From positions 1,921,001 to 1,985,000 of the forward strand of contig CP110632.1 in NCBI GenBank assembly GCA_026210745.1: a stretch of DNA of 64,000 bases, given 5' to 3'. The notes below the pieces were generated by a model that saw only the letters and a program-made list of their open reading frames with translations, ran no database searches and was not told the origin of the DNA. Below are positions 53,851-64,000 of this stretch, one piece after another. This stretch comes from Exobasidium rhododendri. Lineage: Eukaryota; Basidiomycota; Exobasidiomycetes; Exobasidiales; Exobasidiaceae. How positions within the stretch are numbered: position 1 is the stretch's first letter; the number at the start of each line of letters is the position of its first letter. The translations under genes and the position numbers were made by a program.

Positions 53851-56670
53851 CTATAGCGCCTCGAGCTGCAGCCTTACTTGAGTTGCGGTCGGTCTCCTAT
53901 CTGGATCTGCAATGAGCATTTTCTCGAGTAGATTCCTGGCTTCATCCGGTAGTCTTCCTCCACCAGGCAAGATGAGGGCAGGGCTTCCATCCATATAAGG
54001 TCTTGTTTCCTCATCTTCATAGGAGTATCTCCTATACAGATAGTTCATCTCTTTGCTCTCCACGCTACCTGAAGAAGACTCCCGCCTCTTCATCTTTTGT
54101 TGTGATTGCTGATGCAATAATTGCTGTTGCTGTTCTAGATTAGATTGCGCAAATGCTGCCGTTACAGCGAGTCGGAGACTGGCCGAATCTCGTATTATTT
54201 CGTTTAGTGGTTCAGGTGAAAAGGAAGCTTGACTTGTAGACAAGTCTTCCTTTTCCACTTCTTCTACCGTCGTTGTGTCGTTGATCTCTACTCCTCCGTA
54301 CGATGTTGTACGTCGCAACACAGTCGGTCTGGACACCTGCTTTGGTCGACGAGCAGTGTCAGGGCTCAAGAGGGTGTCGCTGCTTTGTATTTTGCCAAGG
54401 GATGTTGCGCGATGGTGCCGACTCCCACCCGCGTTTCTCGATGGCGGCGCGACTTTGCCACTCATCTCGCTTTCTTCTCTTTTGCGTTCACCAACACCTT
54501 TACCGACGAATAGGGATGTATGAATCGAAGAGCTTGTGGTTGGTGTCTTCACTCCACTAGGAGGACTTGGTTCTAGAAGCATCTGAATGGCTCTGATCGA
54601 TGGGTTTCGCGCAGATGAGCCAGAGAGCATGACACTGCTAGCAATACTAGAGACGCTTCCATTGCTGTTCTCTCGTTGAAGCATTGTGTTTGGTCTGGAC
54701 AGCGATGCGGTGACTGCGTAGTCCCCTTCCACTCTGCTTTTACCGCGCAGACTTCCCTTGCGACTGGTCGTTGTACCGCCTTCGATGAAGCTAAGTGGTC
54801 TTCCCTCGGCCACACTCAAAGATGCGATTCGATCGTTTTCTTCTGACTCGAAAAATACTCTCTTGCGATGAAGTATGTCAATCATAGATCTTGCTGTTCG
54901 AAACGAATCGACCCCCCTTGCCAAGGTGTAAAGCATGGCTCCCAAGCTCCAGATATCAATAGGATAGCTAAAATCTCGACTGCTGGCCAATTCTGGTGCT
55001 CCATACGCTGGTGTACCCAAGCCTAGACCGTCGGTGAGAGGAGTGGACGGATGGGGAAAGAGGGCTGAATTGAAGTCGCACAGCTTGATCTTCAAGTCAG
55101 AAGTCAGCAGAATATTCTCCGGTTTCAGATCAGCGTGAACACACCCTTTGGCGTGCAGCCACTCCACGACACCGGCCAGTTCCAGCGCCCACTGTTTCCA
55201 CTGAGCAAGGTCGATTCGATCAGGATTTCTTCTTGCAAAGGAAGATAGACTATAAGGCAGCAACTCCAGCAGGATAAGAAGCCGAGGTATCACAGGTGTA
55301 GCTGTTTCCTTGTGAGTAGGGGAGACGAGAATGTTTGACAAGGTAGTCTCTGGAGAAGTTGGCGAGACAAACACATCTTCGTCTCTACCATCGTCATCGC
55401 TATCATCGTCGTCATCATCAGGGGAGGCTACCACCACTACAGGACCTGCTGCTGGTGAGCTAGCCAAACGCCGATGAAGATGAAGCGATGATTGCATCTT
55501 ATCGTGTGCCGAGTCCGCTTGAGACTCGCTGATCGATCTGCCATGAGTAGAAGATAAGCCTTGATCAACGCGATTGCTGTTCTCTTCCAAAGAATGTGAT
55601 GAAGTCGGCACGGCCACGCCGGACCAGTCCGATCCTTCCCTCGCTGGTGTTGATGGAGTCGTTGTCAGTGCCACCTCGTCTCGTATGTTGATCAGCTTGA
55701 CTATATTTGGGTGAGGACCTAATCTCCTCAGGGCAAAGGCTTCCTCGAGTCCTAGCAGTTCAGATTCCCGATCGGAGTGTAGTCTCTTTATGGCACACAA
55801 GGTCCAATCCGGTTCTCCTCTGCAACCATCAGTCTTGAACTGACCACTCCCTTTTGTCCGATAGGAGCCTAGGTAGACTGTGCAATGGCGACCCTCTCCC
55901 AACAAGAAGTTACTATTAGGACACAAGCGAAATTCCACTTCTGCATTGCTTTGCCTGATTCTGGCTCTTTCATTCTCCCTCTCCATGGTATTGGAGCGAC
56001 CGTAGCCAGGACGATCCGAGACACTCTCCACTGAAGACACTCGCTGATGACCGCTCCTTGCCGGGATACTTTGCTGAGGTGACGAAACAGCTCTGTCAAA
56101 GATGTTGGCATTCCGACTATTCGAAGGTCTTCCGCCGGTCGTCTGGAGGCGAGGAGCAGGAGCAGGACTGATGACAGGTGACGAGAAGATATCATTTCGT
56201 GAAGATGGTGATGTGCTCTGTATCAGTGTGGCGCGCGACGAGGGTTGCTGCTTGGGAAGTGTACCTGCTTTTGCAACACCTAGACTGAAGGCCGTTCGCT
56301 CGAAAGGACTCGGTATAAGGCAGTCAGGTGGTGTGGTCGGTGGTGATGACCCGCTTCTCTGCCCAGGAACGTAATGTATAGGCGGGGCAAGAACAGAATC
56401 GCCTGCTACGTAGATTTGGTTCACTTTCGTTTGCGAGGAATCCTGTGCCGATGATGAATTCGGGGTAATCTTATCATTGCTCAGTAGGGTCGAGGAGGTC
56501 TTTAGTGGCCAAAGTGACCAATGTGATCGCGTACTTGGCTTTTGTTGTTGTTTTTGGTGGTGGTGACCAGTGCCGACGAGGGAGACGCCCACATCGGCTT
56601 CCGATTCAAAGGGCGCCACCGCCGGAAGCAAGAGATCTGATGAACTTGTCCCGAGTGTGGGCCTCGTCAT
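53851..56670 (-). CDS. Serine/threonine protein kinase with HAD and DFN variant motifs
   Basis: A single exon encodes 939 residues from the first ATG (56670, MTRPTLG); the frame is open further 5' but has no earlier ATG after a stop. A Ser/Pro-rich N-terminus precedes the kinase domain from about residue 250: LLGEGRHCTVYLG (loop), CAIKRL (Lys about 295), CVHADLKPEN (about 510), KLCDFNSAL (about 530), GTPAYGAPELA and IDIWSLGAMLYTLARG. HRD is HAD and DFG is DFN; catalytic Asp and metal Asp are retained, so activity is plausible but regulation by activation-loop phosphorylation is not expected. A 100-residue acidic insertion lies in the N-lobe (DDDDDDSDDDGRDED) and a 220-residue Ser-rich insertion before the last helix (LLEKMLIADPDRRPTATQV). 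The subfamily was not recognised. Confidence 0.82.
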   Translation of the reverse strand: MTRPTLGTSSSDLLLPAVAPFESEADVGVSLVGTGHHHQKQQQKPSTRSHWSLWPLKTSSTLLSNDKITPNSSSAQDSSQTKVNQIYVAGDSVLAPPIHYVPGQRSGSSPPTTPPDCLIPSPFERTAFSLGVAKAGTLPKQQPSSRATLIQSTSPSSRNDIFSSPVISPAPAPRLQTTGGRPSNSRNANIFDRAVSSPQQSIPARSGHQRVSSVESVSDRPGYGRSNTMERENERARIRQSNAEVEFRLCPNSNFLLGEGRHCTVYLGSYRTKGSGQFKTDGCRGEPDWTLCAIKRLHSDRESELLGLEEAFALRRLGPHPNIVKLINIRDEVALTTTPSTPAREGSDWSGVAVPTSSHSLEENSNRVDQGLSSTHGRSISESQADSAHDKMQSSLHLHRRLASSPAAGPVVVVASPDDDDDDSDDDGRDEDVFVSPTSPETTLSNILVSPTHKETATPVIPRLLILLELLPYSLSSFARRNPDRIDLAQWKQWALELAGVVEWLHAKGCVHADLKPENILLTSDLKIKLCDFNSALFPHPSTPLTDGLGLGTPAYGAPELASSRDFSYPIDIWSLGAMLYTLARGVDSFRTARSMIDILHRKRVFFESEENDRIASLSVAEGRPLSFIEGGTTTSRKGSLRGKSRVEGDYAVTASLSRPNTMLQRENSNGSVSSIASSVMLSGSSARNPSIRAIQMLLEPSPPSGVKTPTTSSSIHTSLFVGKGVGERKREESEMSGKVAPPSRNAGGSRHHRATSLGKIQSSDTLLSPDTARRPKQVSRPTVLRRTTSYGGVEINDTTTVEEVEKEDLSTSQASFSPEPLNEIIRDSASLRLAVTAAFAQSNLEQQQQLLHQQSQQKMKRRESSSGSVESKEMNYLYRRYSYEDEETRPYMDGSPALILPGGGRLPDEARNLLEKMLIADPDRRPTATQVRLQLEAL

Positions 56671-58307
56671 GACGAGATTATTCGGTAGTGTTCCGCGATC
56701 GTGTCGTAGGCGTGTCAGTGGTAGTGGGTACGTAAGTGTGTTCGACAAGATCCTACAGCCTCTCGAGCCTCCCTTGACTGCTCTGTGATGGCGCTCGACG
56801 GACTGGGGCAGGGGCCGCAGCTGTTACGCTCACGAACACTGCTACGAACGGGAAGAGCGAAGGGGGAAGGATGATAGCGGAATAAATGGGCAGACAGTGT
56901 GTGTGTAGCAGCAGCTAGCACGGGGCATCAATTCGCTCACACTTGCATAATTGGCTCCCCTGGCGGCGCTGCACCTTTAATCTCTCGATCTTGACTTACA
57001 ACTGGGACTAAAATATACTTTAAAAAGGCTAAAAGTGAGTCAAATCTCAAATACAACCGTAGGCAAGAGAGAATAAAGTAGAATTCGAACGGAGGGGGGG
57101 GGCTCTACTAAATGTAGGATTTCTAAATTAAAACCCGTTGGCATAAACTTGGGATTGGCTTGCGTCTATGTCTGCGAGCGGGACCACGGGGAGACTAATA
57201 TAGATACTATTGCTTGCATCGCTCTGCAGCCACTGCATCGATTCCTCCCAGGCAGGCTGTGGCAGGCATGCCGCTTTGTGCTGACGGGGGTTTGACTTGC
57301 GCAGCAAAAAGCACAGCATGCACCCTGCTTGCCCGAAATAGCGGGACTGTGTCTGCAAATGCCATCAATGCTCATCAGCTTCATCATGCTGACCAATCAC
57401 AACGACACCCACTCGATCTTCACAATGATGGTCTTGCCTTTGTCCTTATCTGGCTTCTTTCGAGTCTTTTATCACAATGACACGACGGCGTTTCTCACCT
57501 GATTCAGCTCCGAAGCTTGCGTGCGCTGCAGCGATCGTGTTCCTAGCTTGCACTCAATCTTGACGCACAATGATCTAGCGACTCTTGATTGGCCCAACAA
57601 GCCATGCGATGGATGATCATCTTCGTTTTCTCGAGGGTAGAAATGAGCAAGCTCCTCCCTCGGATCTGCACTCGATGACGTAGCTTGCCTTCCCAAGACT
57701 GTTCCTTTTCACCTTAACTCTGTTCTGTCATGAATCTGATACATACTGTGTACGGACGCGCGAGCACATTTTATTATTATTGACAAAAGTCTACATTCGC
57801 TGTGTCCTCTGTTCTATTCTGTAATGCCAAGTAGATTGTCTACAACATGTATACTAGAAGGGGAATCGCGTAGGTGGTCAATAGAACAATGGTCACACTT
57901 TTTGTATTGCACGATGTCTATTGCTTTCGTACCCCGCGCCTCTCCTTCGTCATTTCACTACCCTTTCCTGCAATCTCTGAAGTTTGGTATTATTCCGGAT
58001 GGAGGCAGTGCAGTTGAGGTTTGTAGTGCAAGGTAGCATGACAATACACAAACATGCAGAAATTAATTGGAATTTCTTTCACTCTTGATGCATGGTTAGC
58101 ATCCAAATTGTGTCTCGCCCTCTTTTCGTCGATCGGTCGAAGGGGAGGCAGTTTTCCCAGTCCACTTATAAGCAGTTGACTCCACCGCTTTGCACCTCTC
58201 CAACCGACCCTGTCTTACCCTTGTCTTTTGCGTGCGCCCGCCCTTCTTTGGAACCTGCTCGCCCTAACGCCCTCCTCTATCTCAAGTCTAAGCATACTTA
58301 AGCAAAG
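56671..58307. other. Divergent intergenic region between the kinase and SUR7-like genes
   Basis: About 1.6 kb holds both promoters. There is a G run near 57092-57101, an AT-rich patch at 57000-57130, and a TTATAAGC box at 58166-58173 followed by a CT-rich leader before the SUR7-like start codon. No reading frame resembles a known protein. Confidence 0.5.
58166..58173 (+). promoter_or_regulatory. TATA-like box of the SUR7/PalI-like gene
   Basis: TTATAAGC lies 135 bases upstream of the start codon and is followed by a CT-rich stretch, the usual order of a fungal core promoter and leader. Confidence 0.4.
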
Positions 58308-59212
58308 ATGGTGTCTATCTTCTGCGTCGGTGTAGGTGAGTAATTTGCGAGAGGACAAGGAAGGGGAAAGTCTGATTATAAGACTGACGATTTTGTCCCC
58401 TTCTACTTCTTTCTCTTCTTTCTAGGGGAACTACTTACATTCGCTGCCATGGTGTTGGCTATCCTGGTGAACATGGGTCAAATATCGAACAACATTGTTG
58501 CCAGGAGCATCTACTACACTGAGCTCGACACTACTGGGTTCACTGTTTCAAATGCCTTTGCTTCCTCTCAGAGTGCCCCCGAATTGGCTGGAAACGGTCT
58601 CAAATACAACGTGAGTGATGGGAAGTATGGAATGGTAGGGGCATAGCTTGTGAAAGCTCATCTTAATCCTCTCTCTCTCTTCCCCTTTTTTTCCCGCTGC
58701 AGTACCGATGGGGACTGTACAACTTCTGTGCTGGAGAGGGATCAGTTCGATCATGCGCTCGACGAAACTTTGGATACGAGTACCAGCCATTAAATGTGCT
58801 TGAGGATGATGCCAGTTCAACTATTAGCTCCCAAGTTCCAACAGCAATTTCCGCTGCTACTTTCTCGGACAGTAAATATCTCGGTAAATTCTCTAAGCCA
58901 GCAAACTATCTCGCCTTTGTCGGTACAGTCGTCATTGGAGCTTCCTTCTTGGTGGCATTCCTGGCACACCGATTTGCCTTCCTGATTGCTTCGCTCTTGG
59001 CTTTGGCTGCGGCAGGATGCATGTTCGTTGCTGCTGCCATTTGGACTGCAATTATCTACAAGGTTCGAAGCAGTCTACATGGAGGTAATTCTGGACTCAC
59101 TGTCAACTACGGTAACGCCATCTGGATGGAGTGGGCTGCTGCTGCCGCCGCTGCACTCAGTGTCATTCCCCTGCTAGTTGCATGCATCAGTGGACGAAAG
59201 TCAAAGTACTGA
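58308..59212 (+). CDS. SUR7/PalI-family four-span membrane protein
   Basis: Exons 58308-58335, 58426-58610 and 58703-59212 give 240 residues. The layout is four hydrophobic helices: VGVGELLTFAAMVLAILV near the N-terminus, then three at about 145-235 (YLAFVGTVVIGASFLVAFLA, LIASLLALAAAGCMFVAAAI, AAAAALSVIPLLVACI). The large first loop carries YRWGLYNFCAG...CARRNF, the W-G-L-x-x-x-C...C pattern of SUR7/PalI proteins and distant claudins. Family members organise eisosome-associated plasma membrane domains, cell-wall stress or pH sensing. The tail after the last helix is short (SGRKSKY), unlike the long tail of PalI itself, so the Sur7/Fmp45-like or uncharacterised branch is more likely. Confidence 0.8.
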
Positions 59213-61339
59213 TCTAATCCGCAAAGCTCAAGGAAAAGGCGTTACCGTCAGCCTCGTTGATACCAACGAGCATGTACAACAGGAAACCAGTTGGAATGAC
59301 AAATTCAAACAGATAAACACCATCAGCCGGTCAAAGTGTGGAAGGGAAGCCATCCAGCTTGTCTCTTTCTGTCGCTTCACCTTCATCCACCCTCCCTCCT
59401 CCTTCGCCTTCTCCTGATCCCGTTTAATTACAACCTCGTCGGCTTGTCAACATCTGCGGAACCCCTTTCCGTCGGAAGTGTCAACCCTTTCTTTCTTCCT
59501 TTTTGTTTCCCTTTGCTCTCTCACACGACTCGACTACTTTCTCGACGTCTGATGTTATGTTCTATCTATCTCTTGTTAAAGTGTTTGTTTATACCTATGT
59601 CTTATTTCCATTACATATACATTATCTGACCATCTCTTCACTTTTGTCTGTCGTGCGTGAGTGAGGTTGAAAAAATGCTCATTCCTGCCCTACTCTTGTG
59701 CTCATGGTTGGGCCCGTACTGGACCGGTGCCTTCGATCGAAGACGACGGGGTGTAGAGGGCGTAAATTCACTAGGCCAGGAAAATTCTTTTATTCTCCCG
59801 ATTCCACTCCAACATTTTTCTCGGAAATTGAGTGCTCCAACCCCCCTTGACCGGACAAACCTAGAAACGTATAAAAGGAAGGAACCGGTGTGGATCCTGT
59901 CCGCGACTTGCTCTTTGGAAGTGCAGCCTGCAGAAGGAAGATTCGACCCTCTTTTTGATCGTCGAATTTATTCCACGTTTATTGAATTCTCGAATAAGTA
60001 AACAAAGTCGATCTTAGATACAGTACTGTGTGCACACACCCCCTGTTTTGAGGGGAAATAGAACCTCTTGTTCCTGCTCACGATTGTATCCAATCCCAAA
60101 GTGACCCTTCCTTGGTGACGAGTCCTCTCGGGGGCACTACGAGGGAAAGCAAGTCCACATTGCAGTGTACTACGGGACTACCACTAGCTGTACCTGGGGT
60201 GTGAATTCGCCGGGGCTGAATCCGTCCTGAGACAGGAAGCGTGTAATGATTGACCCTTCCTTTCGCCCGCCCCTCTCCTCTTTCCCGCGATTGTACTATT
60301 CAGTTTGACAGGATCTTGTCTAAGGGAAGCAGCACACTTATGATTTGACTCTTGTATAATCCATTTGGCGGTGCAACGTTTGCTTAGACTCGATTCTTCT
60401 ATTTTCTTCTTTTTTTATTTTGTATGTTGCAGTTCTGTAATACGAGAGATCAAGAGAGAATCGGGGGCCTCGCCTTTATCAAATGTTGATTCTGCCCCCG
60501 ATATTCCGGACCCGTCTTAGTCGCGTAGTGATACTACCGTATGTAACCCACTTGCCCAGACTTAAACGCTGTGTGATATGAAATTTCAAATAGAATCAAT
60601 ACAAACACGTGGGAACATGACGCTAAAGCAATCGATGTCGTAGTGTTTTAGGTACCTTTTCCACCCTTGTATTCACTAGAGGAAATAGCAGTATCCAGCT
60701 ACTTCATGTCTTAGGCCCTACACTGAATCTGTCCCTATTTGGGATATTTGGCTTTGGAATGATTTATCTATATCAGTGCTGCATGGAGGGCAGATAGGCA
60801 CGTACACTTTTTAGTAAGGCAGAGCAAGAATTGTACCAGTCATTTTTTTGAATGTCGCAAAGGATCGTCACTGACACGCCATCGCTACGAACAAGCCCCC
60901 CCTCAAACAGTCGACCTCTCTGACCAGCACGCTCCGTCCGTTTGCTGTTTGTAGCATACCTGCCTCACATCAGTCCGAGCGCCTACGGCAATACAGTGAC
61001 GACCACCACAGTTGTACGCTTGAGCTTGGAGGTTCCGATTTCTAGCTTTTGGCGCAACCCTATCTGCACAACGTCCCTACATCCAACGGGAACGCTGAGC
61101 CCATCTCAACAGTCTATCTTCGCCCAAGGTGCCGAGAAGCTCACGACATCCACCTCTTAAGTTGACCTACTTCAATTGCTTCGCCTTTTTACCAGTTTCC
61201 TCCTTCACTTGACACGCACGAGACGATTGGCACGCTGTCCCTGCTCAAGCTCTCCCTTCATTAATTTGAGGAGGAGGGTGAAGGAAGTGGTGTGCCTCTG
61301 AACGGGGCGCTCAACAACAGGAGACGAAAGACGATTAAG
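59213..61339. other. Intergenic region and probable long promoter/leader of the Gln-rich gene
   Basis: This starts with the SUR7-like 3' flank (CT-rich to about 59530). A strong TATA box lies at 59870 and a CACGTG at about 60606. Between 60000 and 61340 there are many short frames but none resembling a protein family. Long complex upstream regions are usual for fungal developmental regulators, which would suit the Gln-rich gene. Confidence 0.45.
59870..59878 (+). promoter_or_regulatory. Consensus TATA box (TATAAAAGG)
   Basis: This is the only perfect TATAAAAGG I noticed in the intergenic DNA. It is on the plus strand, about 1.46 kb upstream of the Gln-rich gene start codon. It could drive a transcript with a long leader, an upstream noncoding RNA, or nothing. 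Confidence 0.35.
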
Positions 61340-64000
61340 ATGGCAGCAAGCGACAACCCATCGCTTCTCACCGGCAAGAGTCTTGATCAACAGCAACAAC
61401 AACAACGACAACAACAACAACAACAACAACAACAAGCCGAACAAAATCGAGTCACTCAACAGCACTTGCTGTACTTGCAAGCGCCATTCGACCTGAACTC
61501 TCCGCCTTACTCAGGACTTCCTGACCAGGTTCAAATGCAGCAGCAACAACAGCAACACGGTAATCAGAGACCGCAGAATACCCCTACTGCGAGTGCGAAC
61601 CTGTCGACGCCAGAGGCTCATTGGAGTGAGTATCGGTTGCATACTTGCTGAAGAAGGGAGATGGGCAGTGCTAGACTGGAGTATCCTGTATGCCAAAAGT
61701 ACAAGGTAACACGAGTGGGCTGTCTAGCTTGTGGGCGTTGCTTTGCCATCGTTACAGATCTCGCTGAAGGTGCAGGATGACTCGTCGGCACAATCTAGCG
61801 GGCGTCTTCGAGTGATGGCGAAGCGCGCAAAGGCGCTTGACTGGTCCGCCCACGAATGCTCGGGACATAGTATCCTTCTCATTTGACCACGTAAAAGAGG
61901 AGTATAGAAGAAACGATGCTAATCTTGCTTCTTCTCCTCCCTCCTCTTATCTGGCAATCAGGCGCTAGCTCTAATTTTTCCTCTGCACCTGCTCTAACGC
62001 TATCAAGGTGAGTACCTGTCGGAGGGCATTACAGAAGAGAAAGCACTGTTGCTGACGCAACAAGCGAATGGCTTTCAGCAGTGATACACTCGATCACGGA
62101 AGCTTCTTCGACTCGATTCAACGTCCCTACACACCGTCCTATAATTCCACCAGTGGATTTGACGGAGCGTTCAGCGACCAAGAGGACTACTGGAGTGGTG
62201 CTGGGAGCCAATTAGACGGCGTAGACTTTGATTTCGGACTGGCCTTGACGAAAGGACAACACACGACCTCTTTCGACTACGATCCAGAGACTGCCGATCG
62301 GTACAACAACCTAGAGGCAACACTATTGGCTGCTCAGTCCTTTTCGAATCATAGTTTTGGGGCTGGCAACCAAGAGCAGAGTCAGGAGAGTAAGAGTGCA
62401 GCAAGAGAAGGGCAAACAGGGGCGCATTCCTTTCGAGAGTCTCAAAAACGGGTTTCGATTACAAGTCCCCTGCTGGGTGCTGCAAGCTCACCACCTCACA
62501 CTCGAAATTCTTCCATCGAATCGAACTCTGCCATTCCGACGCCGGCGTTGGATCAAGAATTGAAGTGGATGCAATCACTAGGTCAACGAATGAGTCTGAG
62601 GGAAGACGAGCCCTCCTACTCGCAGCTGCCGCCGCAACAACAACAACAACAGCAGCAGCAACAGCTGCCTCAACAGTACTATCAACCTCAGGCTTTGCAG
62701 CCACACCAATCTGCGCTAGGAGGGGGCCACTCCTTTTTTGCGCCAGTATTCGAAGAGGATGGAGGAGCAGCGCAAGACGGACGAACAAATCAGCCTTTTC
62801 CTTCATACACCTATTCTCAGCCACCTGGCCCGCGCTCCCAATTCGACCATCAGCAGCTGAGTAGCGGTGCCTCACAAGTACCAATCCTATCGATCAATGA
62901 TACTGCCATGCCGGACGATGGATCCTCTTTGGGCCATAAGCAAGATGGTCGCAATTGGCATAATGCCAACAATTGGTATTCGGAGTCGGGCGACTACACC
63001 TCCATGAATGCATACACCAATCCAGGACAGACAAGCTTAGGCGAGATGGCTCCACCTCCTTCCAGCACACGATTTGATCCTTCTGCAGGAGAAGGGGCAC
63101 CTCATCCAGTCCGCAACGAGCCAAAACGTCAGGACAGCTATGATCCCATCCGGAAGTTCTTGCGACTGGATGTGGACATGGGATTTGTTTCGCAGCCGCA
63201 AGGTCAAGAGAATGAAGCAGCGTCTTCATCCTATCAAGGAATGGCGTCGAGAAAACGATCGAATTCTGACTTTGGTCCGTCCTACTTTGGTGCAAAGGAA
63301 GCAGATCTCGCCTCACCACCATTATTCACAGTTGTTCCAGGAGGAGTGTCAGACAAGACCCCCATTGCTTTGACTAGCGGAGTTGATTGGGTCACTGAAG
63401 CGGCAAGGCAGAGGAAAGCGCAACTTCAGCAACAGCATCAACAGCAGCAACAGCAAGCACCGATGCTGAACAGCCAAGACACTATCGTCTTGTCCATGCA
63501 GCAGCAGCAACACAACAACGGCCATAGTATGAATCCGAACCTACTGCAGCAACAGAGCCTGCAACAACACTACAACACGCAGCAGTCTCGATACGATCCT
63601 GCATCAGGGCCGATGCGACAGCGAGACGTCAATGGTATCAGAGGAGCAGCCGGACCCTATCACCACAGTCGAACATCGTCTTCGGGTGCGAGTAATGCCA
63701 CTCCTTGGACGCCACTCTCGCCGACAGTACCCAGTCCCAGTGTTGTGCCAGCTCCTCCACCAAGCTCATACCGCTATGCAGAGGGAAGTCATGGCAACAC
63801 CCCTACCTCTTCGACCAACAATGCAGGTGCGGTCCGATCCATGCGAAGGTCTCAGAGTGCTTCAAGACATCAAAGAGGAGCACAATCGGAAGATCTTTCA
63901 CAGCTGGCACGCTCTTCCAATCCTACTGAATTTCTGAATCGGATCACCGCACCGGATGGCAGTTTGGCTCCACCGAATTCTGTTGGATATCCAACGAGTG
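61340..64000 (+). CDS. Gln-rich, transcription-regulator-like protein (runs off right edge)
   Basis: Exons 61340-61625, 61962-62007 and 62079 onward stay in phase and read to the window end without a stop, giving at least 750 residues. It is dominated by poly-Gln tracts (CAA/CAG mixtures at 61391-61436, 62634-62670 and 63427-63455) with Ser, Pro, Asn and Tyr, as in transactivation domains. Short ordered-looking pieces include QELKWMQSLGQRMSLRED and DSYDPIRKFLRLDVDMGF. No DNA-binding domain is visible; in such fungal regulators a C2H2 or other finger often lies at the C-terminus, here outside the window. The start ATG follows GATTAAG; the second exon is only 46 bases. Transcription-factor identity is inference. 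Confidence 0.7.

Noticed and set aside
56671-56748. Extension of the HAD/DFN kinase by 26 residues to a TTG at 56748
   Set aside because: TTG is an unlikely start in fungi; the frame has no ATG between the upstream stop and 56670.

Overview
The window is nuclear DNA of a basidiomycete fungus. Genes are dense, on both strands, and split by short introns of about 50-170 bases that nearly all open with GTGAGT, GTAAGT or a close variant and end in a pyrimidine-rich stretch plus CAG or TAG. The proteins are typical fungal housekeeping types: a MET10-type sulfite reductase subunit, an ATP sulfurylase with a C-terminal APS-kinase-like domain, a trifunctional folate enzyme and a Zn2Cys6 regulator. 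Low-complexity Ser/Gln-rich tails, CT-rich leaders and intron style suggest Ustilaginomycotina (smut relatives), but that rank is inference. I found no rRNA or tRNA genes, CRISPR array, complete transposon or virus.

Layout. 1-322: 5' end of an unrecognised gene leaving the left edge. 911-7112: divergent sulfate-assimilation pair, MET10 (minus) and MET3 (plus). 7386-10952: ER contact-site SMP/C2 protein. 11957-12811: RPS2 (uS5). 13056-14628: RNase H1. 15008-17638: HSL-like alpha/beta hydrolase. 17639-20590: about 3 kb without a recognisable gene. 20591-23230: PASK-like kinase. 23231-25308: gene-free stretch with an AT-rich core bounded by an exact 31-bp inverted repeat. 25309-26010: SmD3. 26207-28513: a spliced reading frame joining a gutted Gfo/Idh oxidoreductase to a She3-like coiled coil. 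29073-32756: divergent ribosome-assembly pair RRP14/SURF6 and RSA4/NLE1. 32972-38603: giant GHKL-ATPase protein ending in a zinc-protease-like motif. 38918-40387: T5orf172/Mug113-like protein. 40461-41567: DUF4743 Nudix hydrolase. 41851-43000: SARAF-like protein. 43523-46484: Zn2Cys6 factor. 47658-50294 and 50577-52304: divergent FOL1 and SEC61. 52689-53558: RPEL-repeat protein. 53851-56670: kinase with HAD and DFN motifs. 58308-59212: SUR7/PalI-like protein. 61340-64000: Gln-rich protein leaving the right edge.

How the genes relate. Three divergent pairs share short promoters. MET10 and MET3 both act in sulfate reduction. SURF6 and NLE1 both act in 60S assembly, and their 242-bp spacer carries a palindromic E-box and an inverted pair of RRPE-like elements. 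FOL1 and SEC61 have no obvious shared role. The other genes look independently controlled.

Exon boundaries were placed by hand from splice signals, reading phase and remembered family patterns. All family names are pattern recognition without any database search. The observations I would follow first are the 31-bp inverted repeat around the AT-rich island, the Gfo/Idh-coiled-coil fusion, the hinge insertion in the PASK-like kinase, and the ribosome-assembly bidirectional promoter.
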